The translations under genes and the position numbers were made by a program. From NCBI GenBank assembly GCA_030550025.1, contig JAUQQC010000004.1, positions 186,001-250,000 on the forward strand: a DNA stretch of 64,000 nt, written 5' to 3'. This document shows, piece after piece, positions 1 to 9,214 of the stretch (positions are counted from its first letter, which is position 1; the number at the start of each line of letters is the position of its first letter). Origin of the DNA: Acidobacteriota bacterium. GTDB lineage: Bacteria > Acidobacteriota > Blastocatellia > HR10. Below the pieces are notes generated by a model. It was not told where the DNA came from and ran no database searches. It saw nothing but the letters and a program-made list of their open reading frames with translations.

Positions 1-56
1 GCGATGCCCGAGCCCATGAGGCCGCAGCCGACGACGCCAACCTTTCGGATCGTCAT
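1..56 (-). CDS. 3-hydroxyacyl-CoA dehydrogenase, N-terminal fragment (runs off window)
   Basis: Only the first 18 codons lie in the window. They read MTIRKVGVVGCGLMGSGI, which is the opening beta strand and GxGxMG dinucleotide-binding loop typical of the NAD-binding domain of 3-hydroxybutyryl-CoA / 3-hydroxyacyl-CoA dehydrogenases. The ATG at 56-54 follows a strong AGGAGG ribosome site at about 66-71. The family oxidises 3-hydroxyacyl-CoA with NAD+. The thiolase upstream on the same strand supports a beta-oxidation or butyryl-CoA role, although the secreted protein gene at 152-1504 sits between them. Assignment rests on the nucleotide-binding motif plus context; the rest of the gene is outside the window. 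Confidence 0.8.
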   Translation of the reverse strand, partial: MTIRKVGVVGCGLMGSGI

Positions 57-151
57 GGCTCTACCCTCCTTCGTTCACAGATTCTCCGGAAGTGCCCACA
101 TCACTCCTCCGGCCGGCTGGGGACCGATCGGAGGAAGGCATCTTCCAGTCT

Positions 152-1504
152 TCAGAACGGCGAACGCCGACGGGCGCGCGCCCCCAGCAGCGACGTAGGA
201 GAAGACGATGGGGGACAAGCGATGATCCGATGCGCCGTCCCGCTGAGGAGGCGAAGCTGGTATCGACCCTGCGCATCGGTCTCCGTCCATGCGGTGAAGG
301 CAGCATTCGGCGTCCCGGCGAGCGCGTCCGTGACGGCAGAGATACCTGCTTGAGCAACCGGCTGACCTCGTTCATCGGTGATCCGCCCCGAGAGGACGAC
401 GAAGAGAGGGAGCGAGGGCATGGTGAAGTCCTGCGTCGCATCCGCCGTGATCGAGCGCTCGAGGAAGGGAAAGATGAGCGTGGGATTCGTCCGGTCCTTC
501 GGGTCGAGATTCACGTGCGCATTCAGCAGGTACGTCCCCGGCACGAGCAACAGACGATATGCGCCCGTCGCGCTCTCCTCTGGAATCGAGGTCACAGCGT
601 ACGTCCCTGGTGGGGAGGAGAACGCCCCGATGTCCGTGCAGAACGGGTGCTCATCCGAGGGAAGGTTCGCCAAGTCCGCTATCGCCACTGCCAAGACTAA
701 AGATGGGACGGCCGGCTGCCCCATCGCTCGCGTCACCCTCCCGGAAAGCTCCACCGCCTCTGGAAGTGTGAAGTCATGGGTGTCTGAGGTGCTCACGCTG
801 ATCTGCCCCAAGCGAACGAATATCCCACCTGCCTCCCTCTCATCGGGATTGATGATCTGGGCCACGACTGTGTATGACCCAGGCAAAAGCCGTGCTCGGT
901 AGGTCGGGTCAAATGGTGCCGTCGCGAAGACGGTCCCATCCGCGGAGTAGAAAGAGAGGAAGCCCTTCTCCGGAAATCTCCCCGAGCTCGTGACTCGGCC
1001 CGAGAGAGAGATGGGCTCAGGAGGTTGGGGAGGGGTGATGTTCAGCGTGCGATCCGACGTGATCGCAACCCTTTGGGAAAGATCGGAGATGACCCGGAGC
1101 AACGCCCCTTCACCCTCTCCGGGATCGTCGAGGTCTAGGACCAGGCGCTGGAAATACAACCGATAGGTTCCAGCTGGGAGCACAAGGCGATAGGTCGCTG
1201 TCGGACCGGTGAGGGAAAACTCGAGGTTCACTCTCCCAGCGAAAATGTGATCGTCAGATCTCGCGAGCACCGCACTCCCGATGATCGAGATGGGATCATC
1301 CACCAGGACCTTGCCCGAGAGGACGAATCCGCTCGGCAGCGCGATGTCGAGCGTAGTATCGCGCGTCACGTCTACACCCGTTCGCTGAGTCCCTAAAAGC
1401 GGCTGCCGATTCTGCGCCCAACCACAGATGAAAGAGATGAGGAGAAAGAGGCCCATGATCACAAGTTGGCCCGCCTTCCGCTTCACGCTTGTACTCTTCC
1501 ACAT
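152..1504 (-). CDS. Secreted protein with four carboxypeptidase-regulatory-like (Ig-like) repeats
   Basis: A 450-residue protein. The start at 1504 is chosen because it follows an AAGGAG site and gives a classical signal peptide (MWKSTSVKRK, then a hydrophobic stretch ending near GWAQ). The rest contains about four repeats of 80-90 residues, each opening with a motif like LSG[RK][VI] and ending with a motif like YRLLLLPGTY, the pattern of carboxypeptidase-regulatory-like beta-sandwich domains. No catalytic domain is visible, so it is probably an extracytoplasmic structural or binding protein. It lies 25 bases after the thiolase gene and before the dehydrogenase gene, so it is probably cotranscribed, but a metabolic link is not evident. 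The last repeat ends in a basic tail unlike the other repeats, so a frameshift near the end is possible. Confidence 0.7.
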   Translation of the reverse strand: MWKSTSVKRKAGQLVIMGLFLLISFICGWAQNRQPLLGTQRTGVDVTRDTTLDIALPSGFVLSGKVLVDDPISIIGSAVLARSDDHIFAGRVNLEFSLTGPTATYRLVLPAGTYRLYFQRLVLDLDDPGEGEGALLRVISDLSQRVAITSDRTLNITPPQPPEPISLSGRVTSSGRFPEKGFLSFYSADGTVFATAPFDPTYRARLLPGSYTVVAQIINPDEREAGGIFVRLGQISVSTSDTHDFTLPEAVELSGRVTRAMGQPAVPSLVLAVAIADLANLPSDEHPFCTDIGAFSSPPGTYAVTSIPEESATGAYRLLLVPGTYLLNAHVNLDPKDRTNPTLIFPFLERSITADATQDFTMPSLPLFVVLSGRITDERGQPVAQAGISAVTDALAGTPNAAFTAWTETDAQGRYQLRLLSGTAHRIIACPPSSSPTSLLGARARRRSPF

Positions 1505-1529
1505 GGATGTACTCCTTCCCCGAGGCACG

Positions 1530-2711
1530 TCAGGCGAGCGCTTCGACAATAAGGGCGATGCCTTGTCCCCCACCGATGCACGCGCTCGCGAGTCCATATC
1601 GCCCTCGGCGGCGGCGCAATTCCAGAAGCAGCGTGAGTACCAACCGCGTGCCCGTCGCCCCCAAGGGATGGCCAAGAGCAATGGCTCCGCCATTGACATT
1701 CGTTCGCTCGCGGTCGAGTCCGAGCGCCTTCTCCACAGCCAGATATTGCGCGGCGAACGCTTCGTTGATCTCGATGAGGTCCATGTCCTCCAGCCTCAGC
1801 CCCGCCTTCTTCAAAGCTTGTTGCGAGGCCGGGACTGGACCGATGCCCATGATGGCCGGGTCGACGCCGACGATTCCCCAGGACACGATGCGTCCCAGAG
1901 GCTTCACTTCGCGAGAGCGAACCACCTCCTCATCTCCGAGGATAACGGCCGCAGCTCCATCCACGATCCCCGAGGCATTCCCCGCCGTCACACATCCGTC
2001 CGGGGAGAAGACGGGTTTCAATCGGGCGAGCGCCTCGAGCGTCGTATCCGGGCGCATGTGATCGTCGAAATCGAAGAGTTCGAGCCCCTCCTTGGTCTTC
2101 ACTTCAATAGGGACGATCTCCTCCTGAAACTTCCCAGCCTGGCGCGCGGCGGCGGCTCGACGCTGACTGAGGAGGGCGAACTCATCTTGCTCCTCACGCG
2201 AGATGTTCATCCGCCGAGCCAAATTCTCGGCCGTCTGCGCCATCATGTATCCGCAGAAGCTATCGTACAGAGAGGCCCAAAGGTAATCCTCCAATTGCGC
2301 GTGGCCAAGCCGCAACCCCCATCGCCCGCCGCGCACGACATACGGCGCTTGGGACATGGACTCCATCCCCCCGGCAAGAACCAGGCGCGCCTCTCCAAGC
2401 TGGATCATGTGCGCGCCGCTGATGATCGCTTGCATGCCCGAACCACATAGCCGATTGACCGTCAAAGCCGGGCGATCAATGGGCACGCCCGCTTTCAAGC
2501 CGACATGCCGGGCCCCATAGATGGCATTACTCGACGCTTGGAGGACGTTCCCGAAGATGACGTGATCGATCTCTTCAGCCGCGACTTGAGAGCGCTCCAG
2601 AGCGGCTCGCGCAGCGATCGCTCCCAACTCGATCTCCGTGAAGTCCTTGAGCCGCCCCCCGTATTCGCCCATCGGCGTTCGAGCGCCGCCCAAGATGAAG
2701 ACATCCTTCAT
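1530..2711 (-). CDS. Acetyl-CoA acetyltransferase (thiolase)
   Basis: A 393-residue thiolase, the normal length of the family. It condenses two acetyl-CoA to acetoacetyl-CoA, or cleaves 3-ketoacyl-CoA in the reverse direction. The nucleophile is Cys89 in NRLCGSGMQAI. The C-terminal catalytic motifs are GHPLGATGTR (His about 349) and SACIGGGQG (Cys about 379). The ATG at 2711 is preferred over an in-frame start at 2732 because it has a GAGGAG site 6-7 bases upstream. The 3-hydroxyacyl-CoA dehydrogenase downstream on the same strand fits a short-chain acyl-CoA pathway. Biosynthetic and degradative members cannot be separated by eye. Confidence 0.93.
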   Translation of the reverse strand: MKDVFILGGARTPMGEYGGRLKDFTEIELGAIAARAALERSQVAAEEIDHVIFGNVLQASSNAIYGARHVGLKAGVPIDRPALTVNRLCGSGMQAIISGAHMIQLGEARLVLAGGMESMSQAPYVVRGGRWGLRLGHAQLEDYLWASLYDSFCGYMMAQTAENLARRMNISREEQDEFALLSQRRAAAARQAGKFQEEIVPIEVKTKEGLELFDFDDHMRPDTTLEALARLKPVFSPDGCVTAGNASGIVDGAAAVILGDEEVVRSREVKPLGRIVSWGIVGVDPAIMGIGPVPASQQALKKAGLRLEDMDLIEINEAFAAQYLAVEKALGLDRERTNVNGGAIALGHPLGATGTRLVLTLLLELRRRRGRYGLASACIGGGQGIALIVEALA

Positions 2712-2741
2712 CGTCGTCCTCCTCGCATTCAAGCGGTTGCT

Positions 2742-2770
2742 AAGCTAACAGACACTTGGGGCAATGTCAA
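2742..2770 (-). promoter_or_regulatory. Candidate sigma70 promoter for the thiolase operon
   Basis: On the minus strand a perfect TTGACA (-35) lies at 2770-2765, with TAGCTT (-10, weak match) at 2747-2742 and a 17-base spacer. It is 31 bases upstream of the thiolase ATG. The -35 is convincing; the -10 matches only three of six positions. Confidence 0.4.
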
Positions 2771-2819
2771 ACCCATCGCCTCTTCGGCCTTCGCATGCGA
2801 CGCGCGCCAAACAAAGAAG

Positions 2820-2848
2820 TTGACAGCCGAGCGGACTCGGGTTATACT
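2820..2848 (+). promoter_or_regulatory. Sigma70 promoter for the TonB-dependent receptor
   Basis: TTGACA at 2820-2825 and TATACT at 2843-2848, separated by 17 bases, lie 50 bases upstream of the receptor start. This is one of the best housekeeping-promoter matches in the window. No obvious Fur-type palindrome was seen overlapping it. Confidence 0.75.
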
Positions 2849-2898
2849 CCCCTCTGTCGGAATTGAAAATGGTTTTCGATTTCTTAAAGGAGGGGACT

Positions 2899-5292
2899 AT
2901 GGCTCGAATCCTGAGAGCGGCAGGGCTCATCGGACTCTTGCTTTGGGGGATGGGATGGGCGCAAGGGCGCGCCGGAGCGATCAGAGGGCGGGTTATGGAT
3001 CAAACGGGAGCGGCGATTCCTGAGGCCGTCGTCCAGCTCTGGGAACCGACCGTCGGCGTTCACCACATGGTTCGAACGGATCACGCCGGTGAGTTTCGCT
3101 TCGAGCAACTCGGGCCCGGGCGCTATCGGATGCTCGTCTCTGCCGAGGGATTTGCTTCCCAATCGCGCGAGGTCGTTCTCGCCGCAGGGGCGCACTTGGA
3201 GTTGACGTGCGCGCTCTCGCCGCAACCGATCGCGGAGGAAGTCGTCGTGCTGGCAGGCGCGATCGTGGATACGCCGGAAGTCCTGCGGCGAATCCCGGGC
3301 TCGGTGGAGATCTTGGACCGGTCGGCGTTCGATGCGAGTCGCGTCTTCACGGTGAACGAGGCCCTGCGCAAGGTCACCGGCGTGTTCGCCCGCGACGAGG
3401 AAGGATTCGGCCTGCGCCCGAATATCGGCATTCGCGGACTCAGTCCCACGCGCTCGACGAAAGTCCTGCTCCTGGAGGACGGCATCCCGCTCACCTATGC
3501 CCCTTACGGCGATAATGCCTCGTACTATCACCCTCCGGTGGATCGGTTCGAGAGCATCGAAGTCATCAAAGGGTCGGGGCAAATCCTCTACGGCCCAATG
3601 ACCATCGGCGGCGTCATCAACTACATCACGCCGAATCCTCCTGAGAAACCACGCGGCGCTCTGACGCTCATCGGCGGCAATCGCGATTACCTCAACGGGC
3701 ACCTCACCTATGGCGGGACGTGGGGAGGCACGGGATTGCTCTTCGATTACATGCGCAAGCAAGGCGAAGGCGCGCGCGAGAACACGCGCACAGGTCTCAA
3801 TGATGCGAACGTGAAGATCGTCACAGCGCTCGGCTCCAAGCACGCCCTGACGATCAAAGGGAATTACTACGGCGAGAACTCCCAGGTGACCTATTCGGGA
3901 CTGCGGCTCGATGAATACCTCGCCAACCCGCGTCAGAATCCGTTCCTCAATGATCGCTTCCTGGGAGATCGCTACGGGGCATCCGTCACTCACGCCTATA
4001 TCCTGAAGAACGAGGTCGTGCTCACGACCAGCGTCTACGGCTCGATGTTCTTCCGCGATTGGTGGCGACAGTCGAGCAATTCCAATCAGCGTCCGAATCG
4101 GCGAGGCGATGCGGGCTGCCGCGGCATGGAGGACTTATTGACGACCTGCGGCAACGAGGGGCGGCTGCGCAAATATTACACCTGGGGGGTCGAACCGCGC
4201 GTGCGAGCCTTCGACCGAATCTTGGGCATCCGTGGCGAGACTGAGTTTGGCTTCCGGGCGCACTTCGAGCGGCAGGATCGCAAACAGATGAACGGCCAGG
4301 CGCCGACGGCCCGCACGGGCGTCCTCGTTGAGGACAACGAGCGGAAGAATCAGGCGTATTCGGGATTTCTTCAACATCGGTTTCTGCTGGGCCGATGGAC
4401 GATCACGCCGGGCTTGCGCCTGGAGCACGTGCGCTATGAGCGCACCAACCGATTAGCGAATCGCGGGGCGGGCGCCACAGGGCGGACGCATCTGACGGAG
4501 GTCATCCCGGGCATCGGCATCACCTTCGCTCCAGCGTCGCATACGACGATCTTTGGCGGGGCGCATCGCGGGTTCGCTCCGCCGCGCACCGAGGACATCA
4601 TTAACAACATGGGGGGAACGATTGATCTCGATCCTGAGCGGAGCTGGACCTATGAAGTGGGCGTGCGAAGCTGGCCCATCTCCGGGGTGAAACTGGAGGC
4701 TACCTTCTTCCGCATGGATTTCGAGAATCAGATCGTCCCGGCGAGCGTCGCCGGCGGCCTCGGCGCGACCTTCACCAATGCCGGAGAGACGCTCCATCAA
4801 GGCGTGGAATTCACCGGCCGGGTGGACGCGGGGTCGCTGCTCAGGATGACGCACAATGTCTATGTCCGCGCCGCCTACACCTATGTCCCGACGGCGAAGT
4901 TCGTCGGCACGCGCCTGAGCAGCGTTCCCGGTTTCAGTACCGTGAGCGTGAGCGGCAATCGCCTCCCCTATGCGCCGAAGCACCTCATGAATCTCCAGTT
5001 CGGATACGCACATCCGCGGGGATTGGACACGCTCGTTGAAGCTGTTCACGTGAGCGATCAATTCGGCGACGATTTGAACACGATCGCGCCGACGCCCGAT
5101 GGCCAGCGAGGCCTGCTTCCTGCCTATACGATCTGGAACCTGACGATGAACTACCGCATGGAGTCGCGCGGTTTGACGTTCTTCGTCGCGGTGAAGAACC
5201 TCTTCGATCGCTTGTATATCGCCGATCGAACGCGGGGAATTTTGCCGGGACCGCCGCGACTCATACATGGCGGCCTGCGGTTTCAGTTTTGA
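2899..5292 (+). CDS. TonB-dependent outer-membrane receptor, FecA-like, with N-terminal carboxypeptidase-regulatory-like domain
   Basis: A 797-residue outer-membrane receptor for energised uptake of iron chelates or similar ligands. The ATG at 2899 follows AAAGGAGGGG and begins a signal peptide (residues 1-22, ending GWAQ). Residues about 27-110 form a carboxypeptidase-regulatory-like domain (GAIRGRVMDQTG). A likely TonB box, EEVVV, follows near residue 113. The plug domain (about 125-235) contains a FecA-like stretch, IGIRGLSPTRSTKVLLLEDG. The remainder is a beta-barrel ending in Phe (LRFQF), as expected for BAM-dependent insertion. The fused regulatory domain is common in Acidobacteriota and Bacteroidota receptors. 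No transporter genes lie next to it, so the substrate is unknown. Ferric citrate or another siderophore is the closest guess. Confidence 0.9.
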   Translation: MARILRAAGLIGLLLWGMGWAQGRAGAIRGRVMDQTGAAIPEAVVQLWEPTVGVHHMVRTDHAGEFRFEQLGPGRYRMLVSAEGFASQSREVVLAAGAHLELTCALSPQPIAEEVVVLAGAIVDTPEVLRRIPGSVEILDRSAFDASRVFTVNEALRKVTGVFARDEEGFGLRPNIGIRGLSPTRSTKVLLLEDGIPLTYAPYGDNASYYHPPVDRFESIEVIKGSGQILYGPMTIGGVINYITPNPPEKPRGALTLIGGNRDYLNGHLTYGGTWGGTGLLFDYMRKQGEGARENTRTGLNDANVKIVTALGSKHALTIKGNYYGENSQVTYSGLRLDEYLANPRQNPFLNDRFLGDRYGASVTHAYILKNEVVLTTSVYGSMFFRDWWRQSSNSNQRPNRRGDAGCRGMEDLLTTCGNEGRLRKYYTWGVEPRVRAFDRILGIRGETEFGFRAHFERQDRKQMNGQAPTARTGVLVEDNERKNQAYSGFLQHRFLLGRWTITPGLRLEHVRYERTNRLANRGAGATGRTHLTEVIPGIGITFAPASHTTIFGGAHRGFAPPRTEDIINNMGGTIDLDPERSWTYEVGVRSWPISGVKLEATFFRMDFENQIVPASVAGGLGATFTNAGETLHQGVEFTGRVDAGSLLRMTHNVYVRAAYTYVPTAKFVGTRLSSVPGFSTVSVSGNRLPYAPKHLMNLQFGYAHPRGLDTLVEAVHVSDQFGDDLNTIAPTPDGQRGLLPAYTIWNLTMNYRMESRGLTFFVAVKNLFDRLYIADRTRGILPGPPRLIHGGLRFQF

Positions 5293-5624
5293 ACGAAGGG
5301 CAAGCGCGCACCGGTTCGATGCTGAATCTTCAGTATTAAGCGCTCATTGGGAGGGGAGCGCCGGAAGCGATCGCTGCGGGGATCGTCATGGTGTTCCGGC
5401 AGCGCCTGGAGAGGGGAAATGTTCAGGTGCGTCGTCTCGCCTGCGCGAGCGGATACACCGAGGACGTGCGCGGCCGGGGAATTCCGACTCTTTCCGTTTC
5501 GTCGCAGGCTCTTCCCGCAGAGATCGCCCGTGTGTTTCACGCCACGCAGGACGCCTTCGCATTACTCGCGGGCTATTTTCGGACGATCCCTGCGATCGCC
5601 GTTAGACCCTCCGGGCTGGTCGCG
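5293..5624. other. Intergenic region, convergent, no gene recognised
   Basis: About 330 bases between the converging receptor and oxidoreductase genes. Short open frames exist on both strands, but none has a convincing ribosome site or recognisable protein motif. An interrupted GC-rich inverted repeat (GCGCCGGAA near 5358 against TTCCGG then GCGC near 5393) could be a weak bidirectional hairpin. It lacks a following T-run. Confidence 0.5.
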
Positions 5625-6626
5625 CTAGGTCGCGCGGAATGCGGGGATGATCTCCCGGCCGTAGATCTCGACGATCTCCTCCTCGTCCCCGCACATGAGA
5701 TAGATGTTGAACTGAGTGACGCCGAGGGCCTCTAACTCCCGCAGTCGCCGGATATGTTCGGAGACGGGGCCGACGAGACAGAATCGGTCCACGATCTCGT
5801 CGGGGACGAATTCGGCGTTTGGGCTCCCCACCTCGGCGTGATGGCGATAGTCGTAACCTCGACGCGTCCGGACGTAAGCCGTCAGCGCTTCGGGCAATTC
5901 ACTCGGATCATATCGGGAGAGTAGGTCCACGACGTGATTGGAGACGAGGGCGGGGAACCAACGCACGCGTTCTCGCGCGCTCGCGAGATCGCCGGAGATC
6001 CACACGGGCGTGGCCGCCATGATGCGGAGGCGCGAGAGGTCACGACCAACCGCTTCAGCTCCCTCGCGCACGAATTCCAAGCACCATCGAATCAGCTCGG
6101 GGTCGGCGAACTGGAGGATCACCCCGTCGCCGATCCGTCCGGCGCAGTGGAGCACTTTCGGGCCGTATCCGGCGATCCACACGGGTGGGACGCCGGCATC
6201 GGCCCAGGCCATTTGGATCGGATGTCCTTGATAGAGGATTTCGCGGCCAGCCGTCAGATCGCGAATCGTGCGAATGGCTTCTTCAAGACGCTCGACGGTC
6301 GTCGGCTTTTTGCCCATGACGCGTCGGGAGCTATCCCCGCGTCCAATGCCCAGGTCCATGCGCCCGCCGGAGATGCGATTCAACGTCGCCAGCAAGCTCG
6401 CCGTCACGGTCACATCGCGCACGGCCGGATTCGTCACACATGGACCCAGGCGCATGTGGCGCGTGTTGGCGGCCATCAGCGTCAGCAGCGGGTACGGCTC
6501 CTGCCAGAGGATGTGCGAATCGAAGACCCATCCGTACGTGAATCCCGCTGCCTCCGCCTGGCGCGTCAAGCGCACGATGCGCTCTGGCGGCATGTCGGGT
6601 TTGAACGTGATGGCGAATTCCAACAT
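5625..6626 (-). CDS. LLM-class (luciferase-like, flavin/F420-type) oxidoreductase in a pyrimidine-degradation cluster
   Basis: A 333-residue TIM-barrel oxidoreductase of the bacterial-luciferase-like superfamily. The N-terminus (EFAITFKPDMPPERIVRL), a GIGRGDSSRR motif near residue 97 and PVWIAGYGPKVL near residue 148 are typical of the group named after 5,10-methylene-H4MPT reductase. It is the last gene after dihydropyrimidinase and the beta-ureidopropionase-like amidase. From memory, a subfamily of these proteins (the CPS_4043 type) recurs next to pyrimidine-catabolism genes. Whether it uses FMN or F420, and which substrate it acts on, cannot be told here; no F420-biosynthesis gene is in the window. 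Start supported by GGAGAGGG upstream. Confidence 0.82.
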   Translation of the reverse strand: MLEFAITFKPDMPPERIVRLTRQAEAAGFTYGWVFDSHILWQEPYPLLTLMAANTRHMRLGPCVTNPAVRDVTVTASLLATLNRISGGRMDLGIGRGDSSRRVMGKKPTTVERLEEAIRTIRDLTAGREILYQGHPIQMAWADAGVPPVWIAGYGPKVLHCAGRIGDGVILQFADPELIRWCLEFVREGAEAVGRDLSRLRIMAATPVWISGDLASARERVRWFPALVSNHVVDLLSRYDPSELPEALTAYVRTRRGYDYRHHAEVGSPNAEFVPDEIVDRFCLVGPVSEHIRRLRELEALGVTQFNIYLMCGDEEEIVEIYGREIIPAFRAT

Positions 6627-6694
6627 GGTCCCTCTCCTCGGCGCCCGGATGGCGGAGTCATCCCGTGCGCTTCTCCTTACATGATTTGAGCCCT

Positions 6695-7564
6695 TCAGAG
6701 CTTCGTCAGCTCCACGTACGTCTCGGGGCGACGATCCCGATAGAAGGGCCAGACGTGGCGAATCTCGCGGATCATGTCCAGATCCAATTCGGCCACGAGC
6801 AACTCATCGCGATCGCGGCTGGCCTCGGCGATGATCTGGCCGCGCGGCGTGCAGAAGTAGCTTGTGCCGTAGAACTCGCCAATGCGCCAGGGATCTTCGT
6901 ACCCCACGCGGTTGATGGCGCCCACGAAATAGATGTTCGCGACCGCGTGAGCCGGTTGTTCCAATTTCCAGAGGTATTCCGAGAGGCCGGCTACCGTCGC
7001 CGAAGGATTGAAGACGATTTCTGCGCCGCCCAAGCCGAGCGCCCGTGCGCCTTCTGGGAAGTGCCGATCGTAGCAGATGTAGACGCCCACATTCGCGTAG
7101 CGCGTTCGAAAGACGGGGTAGCCGAGATTGCCCGGGCGAAAGTAGAACTTCTCCCAGAAGCCAGGGGCGCAGTGCGGGATGTGGCTCTTTCGGTACTTCC
7201 CTAAGTAGCTTCCATCGGCATCAATGACGGCGGCCGTATTGTAATAGACGCCCGGCATCTCCTCCTCGTATACCGGTACGATGAGCACCATGCTATAGGC
7301 CTTCGCCAGTTCCCGCATCAGTTGGACGAGAGGGCCATCGGGGACTGGCTCGGCCGCTTCGTACCATCGGGGATTCTGCTCGGCGCAGAAATAGGGGCCA
7401 GCGAACAACTCCTGCAAGCAGAGGATCTGGACGCCCTCGCGCGCCGCCTGCTCGATGAAGCGGAGATGTTTCTCCAAGCACGCGTGTTTGATCGTCTCGA
7501 TCTTCTCCTGGGTCGAACACGCAAGGCTAGTTTGAATGAGCCCGCATCGTACGATTCGCGGCAT
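6695..7564 (-). CDS. Nitrilase-superfamily amidase, probable N-carbamoyl-beta-alanine amidohydrolase (beta-ureidopropionase)
   Basis: A 289-residue carbon-nitrogen hydrolase. The catalytic triad is visible: Glu52 (LQELF), Lys126 (YRKSHIP) and Cys164 (ICYDRHFPE). The motif order and the YRKSHIP and CYDRHFPE contexts match beta-ureidopropionases and N-carbamoyl-D-amino-acid hydrolases, which release CO2 and ammonia from carbamoylated amino acids. It lies 66 bases after dihydropyrimidinase, whose product is its expected substrate, and before the luciferase-like oxidoreductase. The start at 7564 has GGGAGGG upstream. N-carbamoylputrescine amidase is a close alternative by sequence, but the neighbour argues for pyrimidine breakdown. 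Confidence 0.87.
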   Translation of the reverse strand: MPRIVRCGLIQTSLACSTQEKIETIKHACLEKHLRFIEQAAREGVQILCLQELFAGPYFCAEQNPRWYEAAEPVPDGPLVQLMRELAKAYSMVLIVPVYEEEMPGVYYNTAAVIDADGSYLGKYRKSHIPHCAPGFWEKFYFRPGNLGYPVFRTRYANVGVYICYDRHFPEGARALGLGGAEIVFNPSATVAGLSEYLWKLEQPAHAVANIYFVGAINRVGYEDPWRIGEFYGTSYFCTPRGQIIAEASRDRDELLVAELDLDMIREIRHVWPFYRDRRPETYVELTKL

Positions 7565-7630
7565 ACATCCCTCCCAAATCTTGCGCCCGCCCTTTCGGAA
7601 GGCATAGCTTTGCTCGCACCACGAGCGCGG

Positions 7631-9019
7631 TTAAAGATCTCCACGAAACGTCGCCCGCTTCAGGAAGCGTCCCTCGCCTGGCGTCCCCACGTATCGTCCG
7701 TTCTCCACGATAACCTTCCCGCGCAGGAGCACCACCTCCGGAACGCCGTGTACGCGCATGCCCTCGTACGCGTTGTAGTCCACGTTCATGTGGTGCGTCT
7801 CGGCGCTGATGATCATCTCGGCCTTGGGATTGAAGATCACCAGATCGGCATCTGAGCCGATGGCGATCGTTCCCTTTTGAGGAAAGAGCCCGAAGAGCTT
7901 AGCTGGAGCTGTCGCCACGAGTTCCACAAAACGATTCACGCCGATTCGTCCGGCGGCGACGCCGCCCGTGTAGATGAGGCTCAAGCGGTGTTCGATGCCC
8001 GGTGCGCCGTTGGGGATCTTGCTGAAGTCATCCCGGCCCAGCTCCTTTTGTTCCTTGAAGCAGAAGGGGCAATGGTCCGTCGAGATGACCTGCAGATCGT
8101 CCATGCGCAAGCCCTTCCACAACTCCTCTTGATTCCATTTCTCGCGCAGGGGCGGCGTCATGACGTACTTGGCGCCTTCAAATCCCTCCTGCTCATAGAG
8201 CGAATAGTCGAGGAAGAGGTACTGCGGGCAGGTCTCGGCGTAGACGGGGAGGGCGAGATCGCGCGCATGTTTGACCTTGAGCAAGGCATCGTAACAGCTG
8301 AGGTGGACGATGTAGACCGGGGCACCGGCCATCTCGGCGATGGCGATAGCGCGCGCCGTGCCTTCGGCTTCGGCCTTTGTCGGGCGCGTGAGGGCGTGAT
8401 ATTTCGGTGCCGTCTTTCCCTCGGCCAGCGCGCGCGCGACCATCTCTTGAATGACCAGGCCGCTTTCGGCATGGATGCAGATGAGCCCGCCGTTTTCGGC
8501 CGCGGCCGTCATCGCGCGGAAGATCGTGGCATCGTCTACGAGGAAGACGCCCGGGTAGGCCATGAAGAGTTTGAAGCTCGTGACCCCTTCCTCATGAATC
8601 ACCCGCTTGAATTCCGGGAGGCGTTCCTCGGGCAGGTCGGTCACGATCAGGTGAAAGCTGTAGTCCACGGCGGTCTTGCCTTCGGCCTTCCGATGCCAAT
8701 TCTCGAGCGCTTGCGTGAGCGTCTCGCCTTTGTACTGTACGGCGAAATCAATGATCGTCGTCGTCCCCCCATGCGCAGCGGCGATCGTCCCCGTGCGAAA
8801 ATCGTCCGAAGAGAACGTCCCGCCAAAGGGCAGCTCCATGTGCGTGTGCACGTCTATCCCGCCGGGGATGACGAGGCGATCCGTAGCGTCAATCACGCGA
8901 TCGGCGGCCAGATCGAGATTCCGCCCGATGAGCGCGATCGTCTCTCCCTCGATGAGCACGTCGGCTGTGTAGAGATCGCTCGCCGTGACGATCGTCCCGT
9001 TTTTAATCAGGGTCCTCAT
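7631..9019 (-). CDS. Dihydropyrimidinase / D-hydantoinase
   Basis: A 462-residue cyclic amidohydrolase, the usual length. It opens dihydrouracil or dihydrothymine to the N-carbamoyl beta-amino acid, using two metal ions. The binuclear centre is recognisable: His58 and His60 in DVHTH, the carboxylated lysine Lys150 in FKLFMAYPG, then IHAES, VHLSC and STDHCPF supplying the remaining ligands. It is the first gene of a three-gene minus-strand set with the carbamoyl amidase and a luciferase-like oxidoreductase. Start at 9019 follows AAGGAGG. No dihydropyrimidine dehydrogenase (preT/preA) is nearby, so the first step must be encoded elsewhere or the cluster serves hydantoins. Confidence 0.92.
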   Translation of the reverse strand: MRTLIKNGTIVTASDLYTADVLIEGETIALIGRNLDLAADRVIDATDRLVIPGGIDVHTHMELPFGGTFSSDDFRTGTIAAAHGGTTTIIDFAVQYKGETLTQALENWHRKAEGKTAVDYSFHLIVTDLPEERLPEFKRVIHEEGVTSFKLFMAYPGVFLVDDATIFRAMTAAAENGGLICIHAESGLVIQEMVARALAEGKTAPKYHALTRPTKAEAEGTARAIAIAEMAGAPVYIVHLSCYDALLKVKHARDLALPVYAETCPQYLFLDYSLYEQEGFEGAKYVMTPPLREKWNQEELWKGLRMDDLQVISTDHCPFCFKEQKELGRDDFSKIPNGAPGIEHRLSLIYTGGVAAGRIGVNRFVELVATAPAKLFGLFPQKGTIAIGSDADLVIFNPKAEMIISAETHHMNVDYNAYEGMRVHGVPEVVLLRGKVIVENGRYVGTPGEGRFLKRATFRGDL

Positions 9020-9214
9020 CGGTTGCCCTCCTTATCTGGGGATCGCCCGATTGGCACTGAAGCCTCTCACGACCACCTCTGCGTGAGATCCGAGAGAAGA
9101 GAAGAAGGCTCTTTTCTCGCTCCATGCCAGTCGGTCGAATCCGGCCTTCATTATACACGGAGGGCACGCGAGAGGAAATATGTGCGGAATCTGGCGCTGT
9201 GGGGCAAGAAAGAT

